From positions 62,001 to 126,000 of the forward strand of contig MCGO01000008.1 of assembly GCA_002104985.1 (NCBI GenBank): DNA of 64,000 nucleotides, given 5' to 3'. Numbering within the stretch: position 1 is the first letter of the stretch; the number at the start of each line of letters is the position of its first letter. Source of the stretch: Rhizoclosmatium globosum (lineage: Eukaryota; Chytridiomycota; Chytridiomycetes; Chytridiales; Chytriomycetaceae). Shown here piece after piece: positions 23,111 to 34,266 of this stretch. The position numbers and the translations under genes were made by a program. Under the pieces are notes generated by a model. It had not been told where the DNA came from. It saw nothing but the letters and a program-made list of their open reading frames with translations, and did no database searches.

Positions 23111-26076
23111 CTACAACTTGTTGAACGAAGCAACATCCACAGACTGCACGTAATCCTCAAACGCAACAATCAAATCCGAGAGATCATCCACACCAACCTT
23201 GTCATCCTCAACGACAGCCGTGATCTGGAGCTTCTTGATTCCGTATCCAATCGCAACGAGCTTGGAGGTACCCCACACAAGTCCCTCCATTCCGATTCCT
23301 CGAACGTTCTCTTCAAGTGCTTTCATGTCAGTTTCATCGTCCCATGGCTTGACATCGAGAATGACCATGGATTTGGCGACTGGCTTTGGCTTCGCGGCTT
23401 TCTTGGCGTTGTATTCGGCAAGACGTTGGGCAACAAGGGCGGCCTTTTCGGCGTCTTCCTCTTCGTCGTCAGAGGCAAAGAGGTCAAAGTCTTCGTCGTC
23501 TTCCTTTTTGGCTGGGGCTGGGGCAGGTGCTGGAGCTGGGGCTGGGGTTACAGGCTTGGCTGGTGCAACAGCGGCAGCTGGCTTGGCACCGACTGGCCAT
23601 GAAGGCTTGTCCTCATTGCTCTTGGTTTGTGGGGTCACAGGGAACGCGTAATTACCGTTACGGACAGCAGCCTTGATTCCACGTTCAACTTGATCTTGCT
23701 GAGCAGAAGCAGCTGTGATGGAGGCGTATGAGAAAGCTGGGCCTTGGGAAACAGGGCCAACAGCAGCGGCAGGAGCTGGTGCCTTCTTAGCAGGTGAAGC
23801 ACTTCGAGTGGAAGAGCTTCCAGCAGCAGGAACGGCAACTGGGACAGAAGCAGCAACTCCCAAAATCTTCTTGACAGCCGCAACAACATCTGCAATTTCT
23901 ACAACCACCTTCTCCTTTCCAGCCCCAACATTATCCTCCACCTGAACTTTACCCGCTCCAAACTTGGCATCATCCACGACAACACTCACAGGAATACCTT
24001 CCTCAGCAATCGTCTTGAACTGTGCATCACGTCGTGGCTTCTCCTTGAACGTGAACTCAGTCGCAACACCAGCATCCCACAACACCTTGGCAATACGCAT
24101 ACGCTCCTCCAAGTGCCCGTTCCCAAGTCCAACAAGGTAAACCTGAGTCGCAGTAGTTCTCGGCTTAGAAACCTTCTTCTGAGCACGCATTTTCGCAAGA
24201 AGGATCGCAAAGACACGTTCAACACCAACACTGACACCGACACATGGAATCTTCTTTCCACTTGGACTGAACATACCGACGAGTTCGTCGTAACGGCCTC
24301 CGGCGGCAATGCTTCCGACGCCGGAGGTTTCTTCGCTGGTGCTTTCAAAGACGGCTTCGTAGATGACACCGGTGTAGTAGTCGAGTCCACGGGCGAGGGA
24401 AAGGTCAAAGGACATCTTGTGGGAGACGCCAAAGAGGGTGAGGTATTTGAAGAGGAGACGCATGTCAGCGACTCCTTCCATGGCACGTTTGGAGGTGGAG
24501 AAGGCTGGGTCGGCCTCAAGAGTGTCACAGATTTCGGCGGCACCTGTAGGTGGAATTGTAAGTAAAGTAATAAGATGGATGAAGTTGGGCGAACGGTGGG
24601 AGTAAGGTCAGAAACGTTAAAGAGAAACAACATGAAATATTTCAGGGTTGAAGTTGAAGAAAGAATGGTCATCGTAAGCACGGAGTAAGGAGAACTCGTT
24701 AACACATACCACACAACTTTACGTATTGCTCGATTCTGTCAGCAACAGCTTCGTCCAAGCCCTTCTCTGAAACCATTTCCTTCTTGACTTCCTCCCAAGG
24801 AGCTTTGTCAAGCTTATCAACGGCAGACGAGATCATTCTGAACTTTCCTGTGGAACTCCACAGACTTCGAACATTCCATCGAGAATCTTTCTGTGGTTGA
24901 TCTTGACAATGTCGTCAGTCACAATATTCTAATACGAAAAAAAATACTACCATACCTTGACTTTGAAGTTTCCAATATCAACAGCTTCCAAAACATCGAC
25001 AACAGTCTTCAAAATCTCGGCATCTGGAATCATTGGTCCGTATTCACCGGCGATATCAAAGTCGCATTGGAAGAATTCACGCATACGGCCCTTGTTGACA
25101 GATGGGTTGTCACGACGGTATACTTTGGCAATGTGGTATCGCTTGATGTTTGAGATTCCGTGCATGGCAAGGAATCGCGCGAAAGGCACCTATGGATTAA
25201 GTTCAGATTCGTATCCAGAGAGAATACAGTTGCAGGTGGAGCTCCCAAAAAGTTTCCCAGAATAACATCATACAGTTAATTCGTGAGATATCGGGATACG
25301 TCCTTCAAAATATGGTGGCTGCACTCATCAAAACTTGGGAGGGGACACGAACCGTCAAATCGTAACGCAATGAAGACAATTCTCCACCCTGATCCTTCAA
25401 GTCATAGATAAGCTTAGAATCCTCTCCGTACTTTCCCAGTAAGAATCTCCTTGAGCTCAAAGACGGGAGTATCGATCGTCACAGCACCGTGGCGCTTGAA
25501 GACTTCAGAGATTGTAGCAAACATCTTTTCTCTGATTGCCATTTCCTCTGGAACAAAGTCGCGGGTACCCTATTTCGAAGCAATTGAATCCATGGTGAGC
25601 TTGAGCAACTTGCAAGAGATAAAAAGCAAAAGCACAGCAACAACACACACCTTTGGAGTCTTCAGGTCAAACTTCTTTGAGTCATCGATCGCAGTTCCCG
25701 CATTCTTTCTCTGGTTCAGATCTTTGAGAAGAGCAACCTGTTCATCGATTGTTTCTTTTGGGGCCTTTTTAGTTTTGAGGTCCTTGATTCGCTCGGTGAC
25801 TTGTCTGATTTGGGCGGCGATGTCGTCGGATTGGATTGGAGTCTTTTGGGCGGGGGCTGGTGCCGAAGAGGAAGAAGAAGAGGAGGAAGTGGTTGCGTAG
25901 CCCGCTGTGGCCATGCGCTTTACTCCGCGCTCAACTTGGTCGCGTTGGGCGTTGGCGCACGTGATGGTTTCGTACAAGAACGACGACTTGCTTTGGAGGG
26001 GCATTCGATGGTAATACTTGGTGGTGGTGGTGGAAAAGAACCGCGGTTGGAGTACTCGGATAAAAGAAAAAAGCAT
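23111..26076 (-). CDS. Histidyl-tRNA synthetase fused to eEF1B guanine-exchange domain
   Basis: Charges tRNA-His and carries, at its C-terminus, the exchange domain that recycles eEF1A-GDP. Order: presequence-like [20 protein letters not shown]; motif A ([20 protein letters not shown]); a WHEP-type helical hairpin ([20 protein letters not shown]); HisRS class II core ([83 protein letters not shown]); anticodon-binding domain; an Ala/Pro linker with a second motif A; then acidic [17 protein letters not shown] and the eEF1B core ([38 protein letters not shown]). The last 456 codons (24,481-23,111) are one uninterrupted frame covering HisRS motifs through the final eEF1B residue, so the fusion does not depend on a splice guess. 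An internal ATG (26,004) gives a cytosolic form. One extra base near 25,430-25,437 disturbs KYGEDSK. Confidence 0.9.
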
Positions 26077-26485
26077 GATTCATTGTGGTTCTGTCGCTTA
26101 ATCTTATTGCAATCTATCTTACCCCGTGAAATCCATCAGCAGAACTTGAACCTGCTTGATCAACTAACTCCATACACCTGCTCCATTTCAACTTGCAAAG
26201 CTTACTTGGCTATGGGAAATGGCTCGAATTTATTCATTTGATCGTTCATGCAACTAAATACTGTTACAGTACAGTTTTAGAGAGCCGCGAATAAGCGATC
26301 AATGCTTCAAAGTTGTGGAGCACAGAGTTGTAGAATTTTCGGACAACTCTAATTTCCAGATTAAAATTCCAATATGAAACTCTTCAAACCATATTTGGAA
26401 TTACTTGAGATGGAGTTCTCTCCTTCCTTTGTTGAGCTGACAATCCACTTTTCATTTGGACAACAATAACACTCTGACAGGCAAA
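26077..26485. promoter_or_regulatory. Divergent intergenic region, HisRS-eEF1B and coiled-coil gene
   Basis: A 409-bp AT-rich spacer that must contain both promoters. No TATA box is convincing and no RNA gene is seen. Confidence 0.3.
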
Positions 26486-29342
26486 ATGACAGCAGTAGGA
26501 AGCAAAAAACAACAGCTTCTTAATACTGTCGCAACAATCTCCAAAACATTAGATTCTGAGCAGGCTCACTTTCCTCAACTGCCTGATCTTCCTGCCAAAG
26601 CCAATACAACTTCACCCGCAAAACCAGTCCTTGGTGCCATTTCACCCACTCACAACAACACTTCCTCCATTTTTGCTGGATCAAATGTTTTTGATGGCAA
26701 ATCAGCCATCAAGAAACCACAGCCCCAATATTCGGCAGATCGGGAACAATTCTACCAACAGACCAGTGCGTCTGCTCAACAAATGCGCGAATCTCTCAAA
26801 ACTCTTGAAGAGCAGAATCGAAAACTTCATTTCGAAAAGGCTGCACTTGTTTCTACGCTGATTGACATCAAACCGCCTCCTATGCCATCACAAGTTTATT
26901 TCACAGAACAGATCCAAAACAACAGCCACAGCCCCAAGCTCAAAAGCAGCAGTCGAATCTGCAAAGCTCTCCATTAAAGAGCAGTCTACAGCATTTTGGG
27001 AATGAGAATAGCGCGTTTCAGGTATTCCCATTGAGCTGCCTTGAGCCATCCTTAATTAATCACCTTCAAAGCATTCTGTTCCTATATATCAACAGCCTGT
27101 TGTTGTTGAAGATCCGACCGTCCGTCGTCAATCCCTCGAAATTGAATCCCTCTCATCTCAATGTTCCATTCTGGCAGCAGAAAACAAACGGCTCCGTACA
27201 CGTGCCATGGAGCTGGAATCATTGCTTCTTGTAGCAACAGAAGAAACCGAAAAGGCACCGAAAATCGAGAAAATGAACGTCGATGAGTGTGTTGGAACAA
27301 GGGACGACCGACCTCCATCACCCTCGCAACAAGAAACTCTCCTGAACGCACTTAAGTCTGATTTTTCACACATCATCAAACGAAAACAAGATCTTGTCAG
27401 GACCCTCGATGCTCACAATCGCACCAAAGACAATATCCCAACTTCTCTCCCTCTTTCTGAAGTATTCCACCTCCTCGACATCTTTAGCGACGCCTTCATA
27501 TCCACAGTCACAAACCGACCACCACCAGCCACAAACACAGACCACCGCCCCTCTCTCACCAACGCCCCAACCCCCGAAACAACATCCGCCCTAATCACCC
27601 TCGACACTACAATCCTCCACTTCTCAACACACCCACCAACCCCACCACCCCCACCCCAAATCCCCCCAGAAACCTTAAAAACCCTCTCAGACCTCTCCTC
27701 CCTCTACATCACCCAACTCGACGCCTACACCGCCTTCAAAACATCCACCCAATCAACCCTCACACACCTCCACGACCAACTAACCCACCTCGCCCACGAA
27801 TCCGCATCCGCCCACAACGACTTAACCAACACCCGCGCACAGCTCCTCGACACACAATCCCGCCTCGACGCAAAACTCGCGGAAGCCCCAGCCGTCATAG
27901 TCGACCCTGACACCGTCGCCATCGACTTTGAGAAAACGGTTGCGCCGATGAAAGAGCGGGTTCGGGTCCTTGAGTTCGAGTGTAACCGCTTACGCGGCGT
28001 TGAGCAGACGTTGGAGGGTGTTATTGGGGAGTGGAAGAGTGAGAATGGGACTTTGAGGAGGATGGTTGATGAATTGAGTCGGGGTGGTAGTGGTGGTGTT
28101 GGGGGAGAGGAGGTGCGGGTTTTGAAGGAGGAGGTGGAGGCTTTGAAGGGGGTTTTAGAGGATGAGAGGTTGCAGTATGCGAAGGCGCGCGAAGTTATTA
28201 GGGTTTTGAGGGGGCCGAAGAGTGGGGAGGAGATGGAAGGGGGTGATGATTCGTTGGATGTGGAGGGGTTGTCTATTGAAAGTGGGTTGAGGGCTGGGGA
28301 TAGAAGTGTCTTGTCAAGTCACGTAAAAGCGTTGCACGAGTCTGTGACTAGGAGTTTGGTTGATTTCGATGAGCTTGTTAAAGTGTTGGGCGAGAATGGA
28401 GAGCTCAAAGCAAGAGTTTCAGAATCTGCCATTCGACTTGAAGGTAAACGACATCATCATTTATCCTCCATGTATTCACTCCTCTAACGAAACAACAGAA
28501 CAAGAAAAGCGCCTCCAAAGGGCTCTAAACGACACCCTCCATCTCGAACAAACCCTCTCAACAACCATAAAAACCCACACCGAAACCCACACAACCCTCC
28601 AAACAGCACACGACGCCCTCCTCCAAAAAAACTCAACCCTCACCCAAGAAACAACACGCCTCCAAAGCGAAATCACACACCTCCACACAATCACCGCAAA
28701 CTACGCCTCCCAGTTCTCACGCATCGAAATGATTGCTTCGAATGGTTCGACGTAAAAGCCGAACATTACTTACAAGTCGAGCAACACCTCTTACAACAAC
28801 TGGAAGGCGTGAAACGACCCCACAGACTCATCAACTTTGAAGGCATGTTCTCGCGCGTCCTCGGGATCCTAAAAGACGCCAGAGAGCGTCTCAAACAATC
28901 TGACGAGCGAGTTCGCGCCCTAACAGCCGACGTTACCGAATACACAAAGTCTGAGAAACTGGCACATGAAAAAGTCGGGCACTTGGAAAAGAGTCTTGAG
29001 AGTTTGAAGGCGAAACGGGATGCACAAGCCACACGGCTTGCGGAGCTTGAACGCGAGTTTGAGGAGGAGGTTTGTTTGAGGAAGGCTGTTGAGACAAAGT
29101 TGAGGAGGGTTGTGAAGGGGAGTATGGCGTTGTTGGAGATTCCTGTCGATGCGGCTTTGTTGGGGCAGATTACGAATTTTGGGACGGTTGTGGAGGCGTT
29201 GGTGGGAGTAAGTCGAGGAGTTCATCGCCACACAAGAATAATGCGGGACGGTCGTCTCCCAGTCGAGACTTTGGAAAAGATTTTTGAATTGGGATTGAGA
29301 GAGAGAGAAAAGGCGTGTATTCTTATAATTTCTATACATTGA
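26486..29342 (+). CDS. Large coiled-coil protein, unknown function
   Basis: I do not recognise this protein. The first ATG (26,486) gives MTAVGSKKQQLLNTVATISK and a disordered S/T/P/Q-rich N-terminus. Long heptad stretches follow: LEIESLSSQCSILAAENKRL (about 27.15 kb), REQFYQQTSASAQQMRESLK (about 26.74 kb), VRVLEFECNRLRGVEQTLEG (about 27.96 kb), EKRLQRALNDTLHLEQTLST (about 28.5 kb) and LEKSLESLKAKRDAQATRLA (about 29.0 kb). A proline-rich insert (PPTPPPPPQIPPE) lies in the middle. The composition resembles centrosomal, spindle-pole or basal-body scaffold proteins, but no family signature is visible. Base composition changes sharply inside the gene: C-rich codons in 27.5-27.9 kb and G-rich in 28.0-28.3 kb. 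A frame break occurs near 28,735. Confidence 0.7.
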
Positions 29343-29390
29343 TTGTTGTTTTTGTGTCTGGCACTTGTTTTGAAAAAAATGACCGTACCA

Positions 29391-30619
29391 TCATTTCCCA
29401 TCTTTCACTCGTTCCGCCTCCATATCCTTAATAGTAGAAACAACAAACTGCAACCTCTCCAACACCTCCATCTCCTGTGGCGCAAGCAGCCGCCAAACTC
29501 AAACTCACAAACGCACCAACCCAAAGCCCACACTCAATATAAACAGCCCTAAATTATATGGCGCTTCCCAAGTTTGCAGTGGAGCTTCTGTGAGCGCTTT
29601 TTGGAGGCATGATTGAGCGGTAGAGATTTCTGTGTTTGTGCGAGGTTGGCCCACAAGGCGGGGTCTAAGGGGGAAGTCGAATGCAGATTTGTAGTGATTT
29701 TTGAGTACTGGAGTCATGGATGTGGAAGACTGGAGGGACGTGATTACTGTTTTTAGGGCGTCCAAGTTTTCTGGGTCTTGATTGACGGCGAGTTGGGCCA
29801 AGTTGAGGGCTTTTTCGGAGTCACCAATACGTAAATAGAGGAGCCTAGAGCTAATATGGATTTGGAATTTGTTGGATGTGATCTGGGTGGCAGGAGAGTC
29901 GGTTATTCTTGTTGAGCAAACCGGGATTCTGCTTACTTTATGGCTTCTTCATAAACGTACAATGCTGAATCAAAGTTATTCTGCAGAATATAAATGTTCC
30001 CCAATTCAAGCATGACTAATTCGTGGCGTTCCAAGGCAAGTGCTTGAAGGAGTGTTGATTCAGCCTGTTGTCTTGATTAAATATGGTATGATTTGATAAA
30101 TTCACTGACGTTGCCATAGTCTTGAAGGGAGTTGAAACAAAGGGCTTTGTGATAGAACAGCGTCTATTTTGAATGGGTCAAGATTGTTCCCATATTGAAA
30201 TCAGAGTATACCCAATCATCCGGACATAGTGCAAGAGCATCGTTTAATATGCTATTGCTTCATTAAATTGGCCAGCTAAAGCAGTGGTTCTAAATGATTG
30301 TTTGAGCGTCTAGTTTGACAGGCGTTGAATATGGAAAACCTGGCCAGCTGTTTCAGCACAAACGCGTTTGTTGCATCTCTCGATTTCAAATCTTTTAAGA
30401 TCTGAAGTGATTCCTGTATTTTCCCGCGTTTTCGAGAGATCAAAGCTTCAATACGAGTCAGCTCTTGGAGTTTAAAGAGAAAGCAACCTCACCCTTTACG
30501 AGGAGAGCCTGATTCACAGTGTCTGGACCATACGTATTCTCCTTCAGGATAGCATCTATTAATTTTGAGCACTCAGTAGTTCTATGTGAAGCATTGAGTG
30601 AATGCAGAAGAGCAATCAT
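29391..30619 (-). CDS. BBS4: BBSome subunit BBS4-like TPR protein
   Basis: TPR protein of the BBSome, the coat that exports and sorts membrane proteins in cilia. The start MIALLHSLNASHRTTECSKL matches the first BBS4 helix pair. Next come KIQESLQILKDL...VLKQLARF (TPR 2) and ESTLLQALALERHELVMLEL-GNIYILQNNFDSALYVYEEA, close to the BBS4 segment around its RHDL motif. Then LYLRIGDSEKALNLAQLAVN-QDPENLDALKTVI and WEAPYNLGL. The C-terminus seems to be KDMEAERVKDGK, ending at 29,391. At about 330-350 residues it is shorter than the vertebrate protein, lacking the last TPRs or the disordered tail. At least six short introns. Its start codon is only 19 bp from that of XPB. Confidence 0.75.
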
Positions 30620-30638
30620 TTGTTTTTAGTTTGATAAA

Positions 30639-33600
30639 ATGTCTTCACGCAAATCGAGCCGCCTCACGCGCACAACCATCTTTGAAGAAGACGATGACGA
30701 CGACGAAGACGTAGACGACCCATCCTTCGAAGAGAGTGAAGACATTGACGACATTGAACTGGAAGAAGAAGAAGAAGAAGAAGAAGACAGGCCCTTGAAT
30801 ACAACAACAACAACCAATCCAACCAATCCAACCAAGCAAAACTGTCAAACAACTCTGCAAATAACCTGAATCAACACGAAACAATCGCGAAACTGAGCCC
30901 GATTCAAACGATCTTCCTCTCAAATCTGACCACAACTTAAGACCAATCGTTGCTTCGAAACAGGTCGTCTCTTTCTAGAGGCGTTTTCGCCAATTGCGGA
31001 ACAGGCAATCGACTTTCTTGTTGCCAGTTGAGTCTTCTTTAAAAGTACTGGACTGCTTGATTTCTCATCCAAGTTGGATCTAGTTGCTGAGCCTGTCTCC
31101 CGCCCAAAACTTATCCACGAATACATGCTCACTGAGTATTCTCTCTACGCAGCTGTCAGGTACTTCTCTTAACTGCATGCACTCGTAACTAACTACTTCG
31201 ATTAGTGTTGGTATCAATGCAGACAACATCATCCAAGTCCTCAACAAGCTCTGCAAAACAGATCTACCAGAAAAACTCATTGAATTTATTCGCTTACATA
31301 CAAAATCTATGGAAAAGTCAAACTTGTTTTGAAGGACAATCACATGTTTGTGGAATCTGCGTTTCCGGACGTGTTGCGTGTTTTGTTGCAGGATCAAGTT
31401 ATTTCTGATGCTCGAGTCCAACATGTTGTGGAAGCTGGGATGGAAGGGGATGATGTTATGGAAATCGATGACCTGGTGAGTTTTCAAGGATGAATTCTTT
31501 GCCGTTTGACACTTTAATAGGGCTTCACGACACGAGTTCAAACTTTTGAGCCGGTCACTTTTGAACGACCGGTTTTGGCAGCGCCGGGTGGAAAAGGCAA
31601 AACGAAAGTGCGAGAAGCACCTTCAGCACCTACTCAGAATATTGCCTACGCTTCAGCAAATTCACTTATACCCAAAACAACTTCCCAAGTCGTTCCTCCG
31701 CCGACAGAAACAGCTCCTGAAAGCGAATTCATTGATTTATTCGATGACGATCTATTTGACCACGATCCATTTGATTCCATGGATGACCCACTTGATAACC
31801 TGGATCCTTTAGAACTAGAAAAACTGAACCGACTCTTGGACGGCCATCCTCCTGAAGTTATCGCACCTCCAAAAATGTATCACTGGGACCCAGACTTCCA
31901 AGATGCAGAAAAAGATGCTCAAAACCCTACAGGCGAAACCGACCTCCCCGCCCCAATTCCACTCGAAAACTTAGACCAAACCCCAGAAGATCTCCTCAAC
32001 CTCGATATCCGCGGAATCACCGACCCAACCCTCGCAACCTCATCAACCTCATCACCCCAACAACCAGTCCTAATCTCCTCCTTCGAAATATCCCGCGACA
32101 AGTCCGAACAGTCCGCAAAGCATGCAGCGACAAAGGCTTCCCCATGCTCGAAGAATACGACTTCCGCGCCGACACAACCCTCCCCACACTCGACATTTCC
32201 CTCCGCCCGCTGCACTCTTACGTCCATACCAAGAAAAATCACTCAACAAAATGTTTGGAAACGGGCGCGCGCGGAGTGGGATTATTGTGCTTCCTTGTGG
32301 GCGGGGAAGACGCTTGTAGGTGTTACGGCTGGATGTACGGTCAAGAAACGGGTGCTGGTCTTGTGTACGAGTGCTGTTAGTGTTGAGCAGTGGGCGAGGG
32401 AGTTTAAGAGTTGGACGAATGTGAAGGAGGGTGAGGTTGCAAAGTTTACGTCTCAGCATAAAGAGCTGGTGAGTCGTGTTTGTTCTTTATATCATAGGGT
32501 TGTTTTTTAACACCCTTGAAAACAGTTGTCTAATGATAATGGGATCTTGATATCAACATACACAATGGTAACTTTCTCCTCAAACGCGCGTATGACGCCC
32601 AAAAAATGATGGATTACATCACATCTCGAGAATGGGGTCTCCTAATTCTCGACGAAGTCCATGTTGTCCCTGCCGAAATGTTCAAAAAAGTCTTGACGAT
32701 TGTGGCGGCACATTGTAAACTGGGTCTCACGGCAACGCTTGTCAGAGAAGACGATAAAATCAGGACGTTGAATTACTTGATTGGACCGAAATTGTATGAA
32801 GCGAATTGGCTGGATTTGGCAAAGAAGGGGCATATTGCGAGGGTGCGGTGTAGTGAGGTTTGGTGTGATATGACCAAGGAGTTTTATAAAGAGTATTTGG
32901 GGCAGAGTTCAAGGTATTCAAGCCATAACGATTGTTATAAGAAGCTAAATGGAATTAAATAGGAAACGACAGCTTCTCTATGTAATGAACCCAAGTAAAA
33001 TACAAGTCTGTCAATATTTGATTGAAATGCATGAGCGACTGGGCGATAAAGTGATTGTGTTTTCAGATAACGTGTTTGCATTGAAGGTGAGAAACCAAAA
33101 CATATTCATCTTTCATCTTGTTCAACAAGAATAACTTCGACTGCTCCAGCATTACGCAACAAAACTCAACCGACCTTATATTTATGGAGGTTCTTCAACA
33201 GCAGATCGACTCCGAACACTACAACAGTTCAAATACAATCCCGCAGTAAACACGATATTCCTCTCAAAGTCGGAGACACATCCATCGACATCCCCGAAGC
33301 CTCTTGTCTGATTCAAATATCGTCACATTACGGCTCCCGTCGACAAGAAGCGCAACGATTAGGTCGTATTCTCCGCGCTAAAAAGAATGCCCGCGAGGAA
33401 GACGGATACAACTCATTCTTTTATACCCTTGTGAGTCGAGACACTGAAGAAGTGTATTATTGCGCAAAGAGGCAACAATTTCTGATTGATCAAGGTATAT
33501 CTGCCTAACGTGATGTACGGCACGACTGATTTTGAATATGCTATAGGTTACTCGTACGATATCATAACAAATATGAAAGACGCACTTGAAGGTGGAGGCA

Positions 33601-33877
33601 CAGCTACACCCCTCGTGTATCAAACCATCAACGAGCGGTTAGAGCTCCTGCCACGATTCTTGTGTCGAATAATATGGTTGATCTGGACCTTATTGATCGA
33701 GAGGATGAAGATGACTTTTCGGAGGTTGTTGGAACATATGACGAGAGACCTAGTCTGGGCAATGGCGTTCGAGTCACGCAGTTGGGTGCAAGTATGAGGA
33801 GTTTGAGTGGTGCTGATAACATGGCGTATATTGAGCAACGACGGGGTGGGAGAGCGGGGAGGTCTGGGCGAGAATGA
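30639..33877 (+). CDS. SSL2: TFIIH helicase/translocase XPB (Ssl2/ERCC3)
   Basis: DNA translocase of TFIIH for promoter opening and nucleotide-excision repair. An acidic N-terminus ([20 protein letters not shown]) precedes the damage-recognition-like domain ([20 protein letters not shown]). Helicase domain 1: [20 protein letters not shown], Walker A region IVLPCG..GKTLVG, box [13 protein letters not shown] (DEVH), [14 protein letters not shown], which includes the XPB-specific RED motif. Domain 2: [37 protein letters not shown] and [17 protein letters not shown]. The thumb region [18 protein letters not shown] and C-terminal [11 protein letters not shown] complete the family length. One base appears lost in the Walker A G-runs (32,299-32,306). 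Several short introns, for example near 32,470-32,525 and 33,087-33,147. Confidence 0.93.
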
Positions 33878-34266
33878 TTTTTATTTTGTGTTTAGTAAAA
33901 CGTAGATGTTGTTATTTTGGTCTCCTTTTGAGTCTTGGCGTCCCAGGTGAGACGAGCTGTGAATGGGCAGACGAATGCTGTGATGGCAAAACAAGTGACA
34001 AACAAAGATGGCAACTATGGCACGTGTGGATCAGATTTGGTGGCACAACAAGGCATCTTTGATGGTGTGATCGCACGGGGATGGAGATGTTGCCTCGAAA
34101 ATTATTGCCACTAGCAACGAAGATACCAAAATTAGACATCAACATTGCACGTGCATTGTTCTACAATGTTGTTATAGGCTTTGAGCTAATAGGTATAAAG
34201 CCTGGCAATAGAATCACCTCTGTCTCTCATCAAACACACACAAAAAAACACTTGAATTGAAAGAAC
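33878..34266. promoter_or_regulatory. XPB 3' flank and MFS promoter
   Basis: The spacer holds the 3' end of XPB and the promoter of the permease gene. A TATAAAG element at 34,194-34,200 lies about 70 bp upstream of the permease ATG. An A-rich leader (CACACACAAAAAAACAC) precedes the start codon. No other feature is seen. Confidence 0.5.

Noticed and set aside
23111..24481. Annotating HisRS and eEF1B as two genes
   Set aside because: No stop, no plausible start ATG and no splice pair lie between the anticodon-binding domain and the acidic eEF1B segment; the frame is continuous.
30626..30935. Poly-Ser/poly-Leu minus-strand frames opposite XPB
   Set aside because: They are reverse complements of the XPB acidic Asp/Glu tract.
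32299..32306. Loss of the XPB Walker A lysine as a real inactivating mutation
   Set aside because: The change is a frame break in adjacent G runs rather than a substitution; adding one base restores the canonical motif, and the rest of this essential gene is conserved.
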